Of a DNA stretch of 64,000 bases, positions 1 to 15,900 are shown in pieces. The DNA lies in the NCBI GenBank assembly GCA_030248065.1, contig JASAMV010007877.1, positions 1 to 64,000 on the forward strand, written 5' to 3'. Source of the DNA: Rhynchonema sp. JSB1_4 (taxonomy: Eukaryota; Nematoda; Chromadorea; Monhysterida; Xyalidae). The position numbers and the translations under genes were made by a program. Under the pieces are notes generated by a model that was given only the letters and a program-made list of their open reading frames with translations, made no database searches and was not told the DNA's origin. Numbering within the stretch: position 1 is the stretch's first letter; each line of letters begins with the position of its first letter.

Positions 1-870
1 GAACAATCTATCTATCGTCAACACATTTCGACCCAAAATGGGTATTTTTGCCCCAAAATGGCTCAAAATCGGTATTTTTTGTCCCAAATAGGCAAAAATC
101 GCGCGCTACGCGCGGATTTAGACATCTAAGTACATTTTAAATAATATTAACACAATATTACCTACTTTGTACGCAACACTATACCTTGATTTTTGGCGAC
201 CCCCCCCCCCCCACCATCTATCTATCGTCAACAAGTTTGGGTCGACCCCCCCAGATTTCGGACTTGGGTCATCTATCTATCGTCAACACATTTCGGGTCC
301 CAATCTATCTATCGTCAACACCCTGACCAAGTACTGCACTGTTGCAAGGTACCCCTGAGGTCCGAAAAAAGCATGCATTATACTGCAAATTTGGCCGAAA
401 AATTGGTATTTTTTTGCATTTTGGCCGAAAATTTCTTTAAAATACCTATTATATGGAGGTTCGCGCGCGGAGCGCGCGATTTTTGGGGTTTTGAGGTCGA
501 AAAACACCCATTTTTGCCTATAAAAACCATAAATTGACGGTTGCAAGGTACCCTCCGGGGTGGTTGCAAGGTACCTACCCTTCCCCTCCATCCCCCCTCA
601 AGGGGTGGTTTGGTTGCAATGCAAGGTACCTACTCCTTAGGGGGGGAATCCCCCCCCATCCCCCCCAGCCACTACACCGATAGCCGATACTGATCACTTA
701 CTTGCCGAATCCGTCAGAAATTTTAGTATTTTTTGACAAAAAAATCCCTACTTTTTCAGTAAAATAAGTCACTTCAGAAGCTTCGGGCCGGGGCTCTCCA
801 AATCTCCGGCCCGGCCCGGCCCGAGCCAAGAGCCCAAAATCGCGGCCCGGCCCGCCGATTGCGACCTCTG
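1..870 (-). mobile_element. Inverted copy of the element C/D/F nest, cut by window edge
   Basis: This is the reverse-complement partner of 3173-4043. It holds the outer end of the GGGCC-type element (terminus CGACCTCTG ending at 870, followed by ATCTGAAA, the complement of element C's target duplication). The D-type element ends at 679 and the F-type element at 341, followed by TTGCAAGG. Repeats of CTATCTATCGTCAACA lie at about 5, 220, 270 and 303. Short CGCGCG hairpins lie near 105 and 463. No coding capacity is visible. Confidence 0.8.
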
Positions 871-1294
871 ATCTGAAAGTTGGCTTCCATTTGGGATAAG
901 CTTGGGTTTAATCAAGGCCCGGTCCACAGAAGCGGATTACCTTGGCCAACCAACCAAACCTCAACACCAACGTTAACCTCAAAACACAAACGGTAACATA
1001 GACCACCAGAGACCAGACGCAATCGCAAACAAAGAGAAAACGAAACGACGATCAAAACGCAGAGGATTTTCTCTTTTGTGGCCCGGGCGGTGGGGGGGAC
1101 TGCAATGAGAGATTTTGAGAAACCCCATTTCGAAATTAATGTATGGAGCGCAGCGGAGGAGTGGAACCGGTTACAATTAGCTAACCTGCACGTCAAGATC
1201 GTGCATCCAATCAGCTATAGGCTTCGGCCAATCAGCGCTCTGCACGTGTAGTTTCGTAAAAAGAATAACAAGAGATCATAGCAGAGATTGGTAT
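871..1294. other. Unique segment, left copy of an inverted duplicate
   Basis: These 424 bp lie between two transposon ends and are not repeat-like. They occur again, inverted, at 2749-3172. They include two ATTGG/CCAAT-like boxes near 1210-1235. An open frame of 94 codons exists in both copies but lacks an ATG start, and I see no protein family in it. It could be a displaced piece of host promoter or exon. Confidence 0.6.
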
Positions 1295-2114
1295 CAGAGG
1301 TCGCAATCGGCCCGACCTCGGGCCGGGCCGGACCGCGATTTTGGGCTTTTGGCTCGGGCCGGGCCGGGCCGGGCCGGGCCGGAGATTTGGAGGGTCGGGC
1401 CGGGCCGGGCCGGGCACCCCGGCCCGAAGCTTCTGAAGTGATTTATTTTACTGAAAAAGTGGGGGTTTTTTGTCCAAAATACTAAAATTTCTGACGGATT
1501 CAGCAAGTAAGTGATCAGTATTGTCCAGTCGTGTGGCTGGCTACCCAGGCGTGCAATCAACCTACTGTGCCACCAGAAAGGCCTGAAATCAACCTACCTA
1601 CTGTACCGATACCGACCGGCCGAGCTAGGGGGAACAAAATTTTTCATGTCCAAGTTTAGATGACTGTACTCTAAAACCCTCAAAATTTTTCGATTATTTG
1701 GAATGAAAAATATGGATTTTATACCATTTTGAGCCAAAAATAGCAACCTACTGTACCAGCCGTGCGGCGGCGACCTACCTACTGTACCAGGATGGCGCGT
1801 CATCTACCTACTGTACCTAGGGGGGGGGGCCCCCAGCCACACCATTGGTATTGTCTATCGGGCGACTTTTTCATGGAAAACAATGAAAGTTCAACAAAAA
1901 AAATTGATTCAAAAATCGCAAAAATTATGAAAAAAATTGGGTTAAATAAAATCTGAGCCAAAAATTCGGGCCGGGCCGGGCCGGACATTTGGGGGTCCGG
2001 GCCGGGCCGGCCCGCTGATTTGGGGGTACGGGTCGGGCCGGGCCGGGCGGGGCCGGAGATTTGGGGGCTCGGGCCGGGCCGGGCCGGCCAAACCCGGCCC
2101 GATTGCGACCTCTG
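1295..2114. mobile_element. Element A: GGGCC-rich hAT-like element, 8-bp TSD
   Basis: The left terminus CAGAGGTCGCAATCGG and the right terminus CGATTGCGACCTCTG are inverted repeats. They are flanked by ATTGGTAT at 1287-1294 and 2115-2122, a perfect 8-bp duplication. Inside each terminus lie arrays of GGGCC/GGCCC. The middle is AT-rich and carries a second transposon at 1526-1847. Without that insert the element is about 490 bp. No transposase frame is present, so it would have to be mobilised in trans. Confidence 0.85.
1526..1847. mobile_element. hAT-like MITE of the CTACTGTACC family, nested in A
   Basis: The termini are CAGTCGTGTGGC and GCCACACCATTG. They are flanked by GTATTGTC at 1518-1525 and 1848-1855, an exact 8-bp duplication. 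Subterminal copies of CTACTGTACC are present on both sides. A G-run followed by a C-run sits just inside the right terminus. It has no coding capacity. Confidence 0.85.
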
Positions 2115-2128
2115 ATTGGTATACCGAG

Positions 2129-2748
2129 CAGAGGTTGCAATCGGGCCCGGCGCGGCCAGAGCCCCCAAATCTTCGGCCCGGCCCGGCCGACCTGGTCCGA
2201 ATTTTTGGCTCAGATTTTAACCCAATTTTTGTCATAAATTTTGCGATTTTTTAACCTATTTTTTTGGTTGAAAATTCATTGTTTTCCATGAAAAAGTTGT
2301 CAGATACCGTAAAAACCTAAATACAGCCCCCCGAAGTAGAGCCCCCCCGCAGTGCTGTGGCCAGTGTTGGAGGTGGGGGGGTTTGGGGGGGGGGGGGGTA
2401 GCCCCCCCCCAGTACAGTAGGTATCCCCCCCTCGCCTGGTACAGTAGGTATCCCGCCCGATGTTTGGCATGGGAGAGTAGGTTGATTGCACGCCTGGGTA
2501 GCCAGCCACACGACTGGACAATACTGATCACTTACTTGCTGAATCCGTCAGAAATTTTACCTCTTTTGGACAAAAAACCCCCACTTTTTCAGTAAAATAA
2601 ATCACTTCAGAAGCTTCGGGCCGGGGTGCCCGGCCCGGCCCGGCCCGACCCTCCAAATCTCCGGCCCGGCCCGGCCCGGCCCGAGCCAAAAGCCCAAAAT
2701 CGCGGCCCGGCCCGGCCCGAGGTCGGGCCGGCCCGATTGCGACCTCTG
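2129..2748 (-). mobile_element. Element B: inverted partner of element A
   Basis: It has CAGAGGTTGCAATCGGG at its left end and CGATTGCGACCTCTG at its right end, with GGGCC arrays, in the orientation opposite to A. Its right flank ATACCAAT is the complement of A's target duplication. The left flank ATACCGAG matches at only 6 of 8 positions, as expected if B arose with the palindrome rather than by its own insertion. It holds a damaged copy of the same nested MITE, whose CAGTCGTGTGGC end and adjacent GACAATAC (2508-2522) remain. The other end is replaced by unrelated sequence from about 2306. Confidence 0.7.
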
Positions 2749-3172
2749 ATACCAATCTCTGCTATGATCTCTTGTTATTCTTTTTACGAAACTACACGTG
2801 CAGAGCGCTGATTGGCCGAAGCCTATAGCTGATTGGATGCACGATCTTGACGTGCAGGTTAGCTAATTGTAACCGGTTCCACTCCTCCGCTGCGCTCCAT
2901 ACATTAATTTCGAAATGGGGTTTCTCAAAATCTCTCATTGCAGTCCCCCCCACCGCCCGGGCCACAAAAGAGAAAATCCTCTGCGTTTTGATCGTCGTTT
3001 CGTTTTCTCTTTGTTTGCGATTGCGTCTGGTCTCTGGTGGTCTATGTTACCGTTTGTGTTTTGAGGTTAACGTTGGTGTTGAGGTTTGGTTGGTTGGCCA
3101 AGGTAATCCGCTTCTGTGGACCGGGCCTTGATTAAACCCAAGCTTATCCCAAATGGAAGCCAACTTTCAGAT
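2749..3172. other. Unique segment, right copy of the inverted duplicate
   Basis: This is the reverse complement of 871-1294, without an obvious difference where I compared them. It ends in TTTCAGAT, the target duplication of element C. No gene was recognised. Confidence 0.6.
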
Positions 3173-3701
3173 CAGAGGTCGCAATCGGCGGGCCGGGCCG
3201 CGATTTTGGGCTCTTGGCTCGGGCCGGGCCGGGCCGGAGATTTGGAGAGCCCCGGCCCGAAGCTTCTGAAGTGACTTATTTTACTGAAAAAGTAGGGATT
3301 TTTTTGTCAAAAAATACTAAAATTTCTGACGGATTCGGCAAGTAAGTGATCAGTATCGGCTATCGGTGTAGTGGCTGGGGGATGGGGGGGGCCATCCCCC
3401 CCCTAAGGAGTAGGTACCTTGCATTGCAACCAAACCACCCCTTGAGGGGGGATGGAGGGGAAGGGTAGGTACCTTGCAACCACCCCGGAGGGTACCTTGC
3501 AACCGTCAATTTATGGTTTTTATAGGCAAAAATGGGTGTTTTTCGACCTCAAAACCCCAAAAATCGCGCGCTCCGCGCGCGAACCTCCATATAATAGGTA
3601 TTTTAAAGAAATTTTCGGCCAAAATGCAAAAAAATACCAATTTTTCGGCCAAATTTGCAGTATAATGCATGCTTTTTTCGGACCTCAGGGGTACCTTGCA
3701 A

Positions 3702-4180
3702 CAGTGCAGTACTTGGTCAGGGTGTTGACGATAGATAGATTGGGACCCGAAATGTGTTGACGATAGATAGATGACCCAAGTCCGAAATCTGGGGGGGTCG
3801 ACCCAAACTTGTTGACGATAGATAGATGGTGGGGGGGGGGGTCGCCAAAAATCAAGGTATAGTATAGCGTACTAAGTAGGTAATAATGTGTAAATATTAA
3901 TGAAAATGTACTTAGATGTACTAAATCCGCGCGTAGCGCGCGATTTTTTGCCTATTTGGGACAAAAAATACCGATTTTGAGCCATTTTGGGGCAAAAATA
4001 CCCATTTTTGGGTCGAAATGTGTTGACGATAGATAGATTGTTCCCAGAATTTGTTGACGATAGATAGATTTGCCCATAAGTGTTGACGATAGATACATAG
4101 ATGAAATCAAAAAGTGTTGACGATAGATAGATGAATTTGGGGGGACGGCCCCCCCCCCCCCCCCCCCAAGTACTACCCTG
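3702..4180. mobile_element. Element F: CTATCTATCGTCAACA-family MITE nested in D
   Basis: The left end CAGTGCAGTACTTGG and right end CCAAGTACTACCCTG are inverted repeats. They are flanked by CCTTGCAA at 3694-3701 and 4181-4188. At least seven copies of the 16-mer TGTTGACGATAGATAG, or its complement, are clustered inside both ends. A GGGGGG/CCCC tract precedes the right end. A CGCGCG hairpin is near 3930. Confidence 0.85.
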
Positions 4181-4245
4181 CCTTGCAACCTCCCGGAGGC
4201 TGGGTAGGGGGGTACCTTGCAACCATCTGGATCCATCCCCCCAAG

Positions 4246-4670
4246 CAGTGCTGTGGGTGGGGGGGGGGTCCCCCCCAATGGTACCCTAGCCGCCCCGGCC
4301 TGGTACGCTACCCCCCTACCCGACCCGCTCATGTACCCTACCCCCCTACCCTCCCCGCTCTGGTACCCTACCCGCCCCGTTTTTTACCCCCAAAATGCCT
4401 ATTTTTCGGTCAAAAATGCCCAAATTTCGACCGAAAACCCTAAAAAGTGCAAAAAATCTCGCGCTGCGCGCGATATATGCACTTTTTAGTACATAAAAAC
4501 AGGCACCCGAAAAAACTTGTGTTGTACCCTACCCGCCCCGAAAAATCTTCCCCCCCCTCCCCCCCAAACCGGATTTCCCCCCCCCATATCCCAGGTACAC
4601 TACCCCCTACCCGCCCCGATTTTTTCCACCTATGTACCCTACCCGCCCCGCAAAAGTAGCCACAGCACTG
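4246..4670. mobile_element. Element E: GTACCCTACCCGCCCCG-family MITE nested in D
   Basis: The ends are CAGTGCTGTGGG and TAGCCACAGCACTG. They are flanked by CCCCCAAG at 4238-4245 and 4671-4678. Repeats of GTACCCTACCCGCCCCG fill both subterminal zones. A G10 run followed by a C6 run lies inside the left end, and a CGCGCG hairpin is at about 4460. Confidence 0.85.
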
Positions 4671-4753
4671 CCCCCAAGGGTACCTTGCAACCATTTGCCT
4701 GCCACTACACTGATCAGTATTGTCTATCTGACGACTTTTTTATGGAAAACAAT

Positions 4754-5083
4754 CAGTGGTGTGCTACCCAGGCGTGCAATCAACCTACTGTACCACCAGA
4801 AAGGCCTACAATCAACAACCTACCTGCTGTACCGGCCGAGCTAGGGGGGAACACAATTTTTTACGTCTAAATTTTGATGAAAATGTGCTCTAAAACGCCA
4901 ATTTCGCGCGATTTTTCGCCTATTTGGAGTGAAAAATATCGATTTTATACCATTTTGAGCCAAAAATAGCAACCTACTGTACCAGCCGGGGGCGGCTACC
5001 TACCTACTGTACCGGATGGCGCGTCAATCTATACTTACCTACTGTACCTAAGGGGGCCCCACCCCCCCCCAGCGACACCATTG
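4754..5083. mobile_element. Element G: CTACTGTACC-family MITE nested in C
   Basis: The ends are CAGTGGTGTGCTACC and GCGACACCATTG, flanked by AAAACAAT at 4746-4753 and 5084-5091. It carries CTACTGTACC subterminal repeats and a GGGGGCCCC tract beside the right end. Its core resembles those of 1526-1847 and 5569-5887. Confidence 0.85.
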
Positions 5084-5408
5084 AAAACAATTTATTTTCA
5101 ACCAAAACATAGATTCAAAAATCGCAAAAATTATGACAAAAATTGGGTTAAAATCTGAGCCAAAAAATCGGGCCGGGCCGGAGATTTGGAGGTTCGGGCC
5201 GGGCCGGAGATTTGGGGGTTCGGGTCGGGCCGGGCCGGGCCGGCAAAACCCGGCCCGATTGCGACCTCTGTTTCAGATGTTGAAGACGAAAAACAAACGA
5301 CGGCATTAATGCGCTTGCATGTTTGCTGTTGTTTACAAAGCGAAGCGAGCCATGTGACTTTATGAATTAAACGCCAGACCAGGACAATTGAGAAAAGGAT
5401 AGCCAAAG

Positions 5409-10928
<5,520 letters not shown>

Positions 10929-11863
10929 CCAGTGATTTACACCGTACGCTCTGATCAAATCAACAATATTGATTTTTCGAATCTATTCGATTTCCTGCGA
11001 TGTTTTGTCCTTTGTATCTACTTGATTTTCATATATTTCAATAAACAATGCTCTTCTGTGTTTCTGTCCGTGTTCCCAGAACAACCTGTTGTTTATTTCT
11101 GTTGTCTGGTGTATTTCTTGTCACACCATTATTGTTTCTGTTTTTATTCAATAATTCTTTCTACCGGTCTCTAGATTCGGACTTGCGCTGTACTTTGGTT
11201 GTTGTCGTTGTTATTCTTATGCAGAACGTTGGGTTGCTGAATGTATTTCGGGGCAGAAAATATTACAGTCAGCCACTTAACTTCAAGAAAAATCTTTATG
11301 CGATGTCCGTGATCTAAATTTCTTATAGTACGAGTATGTTTTGCTTGTCATGCATCAGAATCACTATCTCTCCTTTGTGGTATTTTCGTGTGGTTTTGGT
11401 ATCTTCTTTAGCTGGATAACTAACCGGTTGATCTGTTTTGATATTTTTGTGGTTTGAGTTGCGCAAAACCTTTGCCTGTTGTTGTTTTACATACATGTAG
11501 ATAGAGGTCTGACACTGCTGAATCTTGGCCGTTTTACATAAAAAAAGCATGCGTTGTTGGTAATTCTTGCTCATTATTTGTATAAACGTAGGCTCCATGC
11601 AGTCATTTTTAATACAATTATTCTTGGTCCGCGTGCTATGCTCAGTGAGTGAAGCGATGCATTTTTCTTGCTTGATTGAATGCGACTGACATTGGTATAA
11701 ATAAAATAATAAGCACTCGATAAATTTTATGGATGAACAGCAAAGAAATAACAACCAACAGACAGGATAACAACAGTTTACAAGAATAACATGGTTATTT
11801 TTAGTCACCTGATGATCTGACCAGCGAGAATTAACAGTAACTTCACATTTTCAAAGGGAAATC
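10929..11863. other. Convergent intergenic space, no gene seen
   Basis: This lies between the Miro stop and the stop of the minus-strand small gene. It has AATAAA-like sites near 11040 that could serve Miro. Open frames here are AT-rich and unrecognisable. Confidence 0.5.
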
Positions 11864-12142
11864 TCACTTGGCATCTTTGTTGATGTCTTGCTCTAAATTC
11901 TGCAGCATTTTCAGTTTTTCACCCATTGCCTTCTCGGCCCCTTTCAATAGTTCATATTTCTGCAGCCATTCTTTTGACGATTTTGAATTCTCGATGGCGG
12001 GAATTTCGGCCGGGAATAGTTTGAATAGCGGGTCATTTGCAGGGGCTTGTGATATTTGGGTGACGCATTTCTCCAAATCGGGGTCCGCCGGTAATCGTAC
12101 GTTTACTGGCTGCCCGTCGGAGTCTTTGTGACGACGAAACAT
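11864..12142 (-). CDS. Small uncharacterised protein, 92 residues
   Basis: A single-exon frame starting at the ATG at 12142 (MFRRHKDSDG). The middle is hydrophilic with a PLFKLFPAEIPAIE segment. The last 40 residues (KYELLKGAEKAMGEKLKMLQNLEQ) look like an amphipathic helix or short coiled coil. There is no signal peptide or membrane segment. It lies 60 bp downstream of the RPB10 stop on the same strand, so the two could be co-transcribed. Codon use resembles the neighbouring genes, and the charged composition makes it look real. I do not recognise the family. A few codons upstream are also open but lack an ATG. Confidence 0.6.
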   Translation of the reverse strand: MFRRHKDSDGQPVNVRLPADPDLEKCVTQISQAPANDPLFKLFPAEIPAIENSKSSKEWLQKYELLKGAEKAMGEKLKMLQNLEQDINKDAK

Positions 12143-12201
12143 TATGTTGGAGTGCAATTAACGCGGATAAATTGAAACTGAGAGAGACGACTTTTAATAA
12201 T

Positions 12202-12830
<629 letters not shown>

Positions 12831-12978
12831 TCAAATCCAGCAATAATATTCATCTTTATGCAGAACGATAAACAAGAGACAAACGTAACAAATAACATTA
12901 ACAAATCACCCGCGTTAGTGCGATTGAGCTTGGAATATAACGAAAAACATTTTAAAAAAACTCCAACATTCGCTATCG

Positions 12979-15900
12979 CTAGACATTTCCATTTCCAACA
13001 GCACTCGTATTTTCCTGCAGCCAATCAGTGAAATATTGACAGGACGCCGGGGATATCACTCCACCCGGGGTGCAGTCCTGATAAACAGGGCAGAATGTGC
13101 AAGGCACACTCGCAAGACCAGTCGAATTCAGATAGGCACGCGTAAATCGATATCTTCTCGTGCCTGTGCTTGGATTAGCGTCACTCTCAGCGCTGCCGTC
13201 GTAAACCAACGTGTCCAGTACGCGTTCTACGTCCTAAAAGAACAAAAAATATTTGTGGAAAAATAATTTATGTGAACCCCTCGCCCTCATCCCTCAAGTG
13301 CTTCTAACCTCCGAGCCCAGCTCGACGTTGCTGATACCCAATTGTTTGATGTGAGCGCTCACTTCATCGGTGGTGACAAACGAGGCTTGCTTCCGTGCGG
13401 CCAGGTTCTGAAAAGTGGACAAATAAACTAATAAACCTTTGGAACAAATTTAAACGTTGAGCTCTTTTTCGGGACCAAGTACCGCAACGGAATTTACAGA
13501 TGTTGCTATTCCACAGGTGGAATATCAATATCTGACAAATTCCATTGTGGTACTTCGTTCCCAAAAAGAACACAATACTCAAACCACCGCCAACCTAGCG
13601 TGCTCAAAAAAAACTTTTCAAATACCTTTCAAAAATTTCACTAACACTGCCACATCGCTGTTTCGCTATCTCAGCTCGACTTTGTAGCAATTTCACACAT
13701 TGTTGATTCAGCAAGTCCACAAATTGTTCATCGAACTCCTGCTCCGAATAGAACGCGCCACCGGTCAGCGATACGTCGGGTTTTAGTTCGTAACTACAAA
13801 TAGACTGAAAAGAACATGAAGATCGAAATATATCAAACTTGGTATAGTAAATTTCTAATTTCGTTGCCTCACGCATTCTTACAGACGCAGGGAAACTCCC
13901 GTTCGAAGTCGAGGCAGGCAACAAGCTCAACACACAGTCAACAAGCCACACAGGTGGCTCGCGTGCGTTTCGAATGTTTCAGCCACACAAGCTGTGTGTG
14001 TCAGCTGCGTGGCTTGTTCGCTGTGTGTTGAGCTTGTTGCCTGCTTCGATTTCGAACGGGAGTTTCCATGCGTCTGTAAGAATGCGTGAGGCAATGAAAT
14101 TAGAAACTTACTATAATCGGTCAAGTCACGGTCGATTATGTATGCAAAAAACACCCTTTTTCGGACCTTAGAGGTACTTTGCAACCTTTCGGAGGCTGGA
14201 CAGGGGGTACCTTACAACCAGTGGTGTAGCTACCCAGGCGGGGCGGCAACCTACTGTACCACCCAAAATGCGGGGCGGCAACCTACCTACTGTACCAGCC
14301 GAGCTAGGGGGGGTCGTACCACTTGGGGGGGGGGGGGCCATCTGGAAACCGAAATTTTTTATGTCTAAATACTGAAGAAAATGTGGCCTAAAACACTAAT
14401 TTCGCGCGCAGCGCGCGATTTTTCGCCTATTTGCAGACAAATATGCTAATTTTATGCAATTTTAAGCCAAAAATGAATGTTTTGGGTGAAAAGTTAGGTG
14501 GGGCGGCAACCTACCTACTGTACCAGGGGAGGGGCGGCAACCTACCTACTGTACCAGGCGAGGGGCGGCAACCTACCTACTGTACCTTGGGGGGACCCCC
14601 CCCCCACCCACCCCCCCCAGCCACACCATTGCTTACAACCATCTGGATAAATGCCCCAAGTGTACATTGCAACCGTTTGTCTGAAACTACACTGACCGCA
14701 CCGATCCCCCAAATTTGTATAACTGGAAATGTAAATGGTGAAAACACATGAAAGTTGTTGATACAGTGTGCAGTTGAGTTGAATTGCGACCAACTCACAG
14801 CATGTAAACTTTGCGTCGCGTGGCGCCGACAGTTTTTACTGATCGAACCAGTTTCTTATGTTCCAACGTTTTGAGCACTTTGTTTAGCAACGCCTGCGAC
14901 AGACCACTTTGCGAACGGATATCACGAATCCAGATGCCTTTGTTGCCTGCTTCTTCGATCAGATTGTAGACCACCGTCTCCTCTTGCGTTGCTCCTGTAT
15001 TGAGTGGGTGTTGAGTTTGTGCTGGGTTTTATTGTCAAAGACGTGAAAAAATGACATCCGCACAACAATTCCAACCAGTGTAGTTCCTGGTCCGGAGGGG
15101 GAACAGGCGGTACCCCCTTTTTTGGAGGGGGAACAGACGTACCCACCTGGGGGGAAGGACCCAAATTTGGAGAAAAGTCATTTTTTGAGGTCGAAATTTG
15201 ACCCATTTTTGCCCCTTTTTGGACAAAATCTCCATAAAAAGGGTATTGTGGCGATTTTTGACAACATTGACCTGAGAAGCACTCATTTTATGCCTAACAA
15301 TGCCTACTTTAGGCCTAAATTTGCCTATTTTAGGCAAAAATTGGGGGAGCAGACGTACCCGGAGGGGGAAGTGGGGCAGGCGTACCATGGAGGGAGGGGG
15401 AACAGACGTACCCGATGGGGACCCCTCCCCCCCCCCCAAGGAACTACATTGATTCCAACCTTTTATTTTGTCGACACTTGTTTGGTCCTTCAATTTGAGC
15501 ACAAAATCCGAGCTGGCCGAATCAGCCATTCGTCGCATTTCGATCTTACCAACGGACAGCAAGCGATTGACGGCCTGAAATTGAAACATACAAATAATCC
15601 AAGCATTTTCGGCACTTCAAAAGCAAAAACCAAAAACCGAGTGAAATGAAATCACACAACAACCCAACAAGCGGTAGCCGTTGATAGGGTTAGAGGGTCG
15701 GGGGGTACCCGACACCCACCCCGACACCCGACATCTGGAAGTACCCGACACCCGACACCCGACATCTCAGAAAAAAAGCCGACACCCGACACCCGACAGT
15801 TGCAAAAAAAACCCGACACCCGACATCTAGTTTTTGAAAAAAACCCGACACCCGACACCTGTTTTTGGACCAAAAACAGGCAAATTTTTGCTCATTAGCA

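Larger units (their letters stand above)
1..4043. repeat. Large imperfect palindrome built of nested transposons
   Basis: Position x in the left arm pairs with about 4043 minus x on the other strand. Base 1 pairs with base 4043 and 1294 with 2749. The arms (1 to about 1525, and about 2519 to 4043) look nearly identical over most of their length. The 424-bp non-repeat segment 871-1294 reappears inverted at 2749-3172, with no difference in the stretches I compared. The outermost 180 bp are more diverged. The middle, about 1526-2518, is not a clean mirror, because the transposon nested in each half has a different inner part. The left arm is cut by the window edge, so the true size is unknown. 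It may be a real inverted segmental duplication or a foldback assembly error. Confidence 0.85.
3357..4712. mobile_element. Element D: GGTACCTTGCAACC-family element nested in C
   Basis: The right end is GCCACTACACTG at 4701-4712, followed by ATCAGTAT (4713-4720). The same octamer lies at 3349-3356. The matching left terminus, CGGTGTAGTGGC, starts at 3364, leaving seven extra bases after the duplication, so the left end was altered after insertion. Subterminal repeats of GGTACCTTGCAACC are present. A GGGG/CCCC tract lies just inside the left end and a CGCGCG hairpin near 3565. F and E are inserted in it. Confidence 0.75.
3173..5270. mobile_element. Element C: GGGCC hAT-like element hosting four others
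   Basis: It begins CAGAGGTCGCAATCGG and ends CCCGATTGCGACCTCTG, with TTTCAGAT at 3165-3172 and 5271-5278 as a perfect 8-bp duplication. It is the same family as A and B. About 390 bp are its own sequence. The rest is element D (about 3357-4712, itself containing F and E) and element G (4754-5083). Its right end lies only 138 bp upstream of the Miro start codon, so it could affect the Miro promoter. Confidence 0.85.

Noticed and set aside
912..1196. 94-codon open frame, repeated at 2847-3131
   Set aside because: It has no ATG start and no recognisable family. Its conservation is explained by the palindrome.
1288..2755. Pro/Gly/Ala/Arg-rich open frames in the GGGCC arrays
   Set aside because: They are translations of GGGCC repeats in all frames, on both strands, with no gene structure.
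15122..15649. 175-codon plus-strand frame
   Set aside because: Antisense of POLR3F exon 2 plus element I; no family match.
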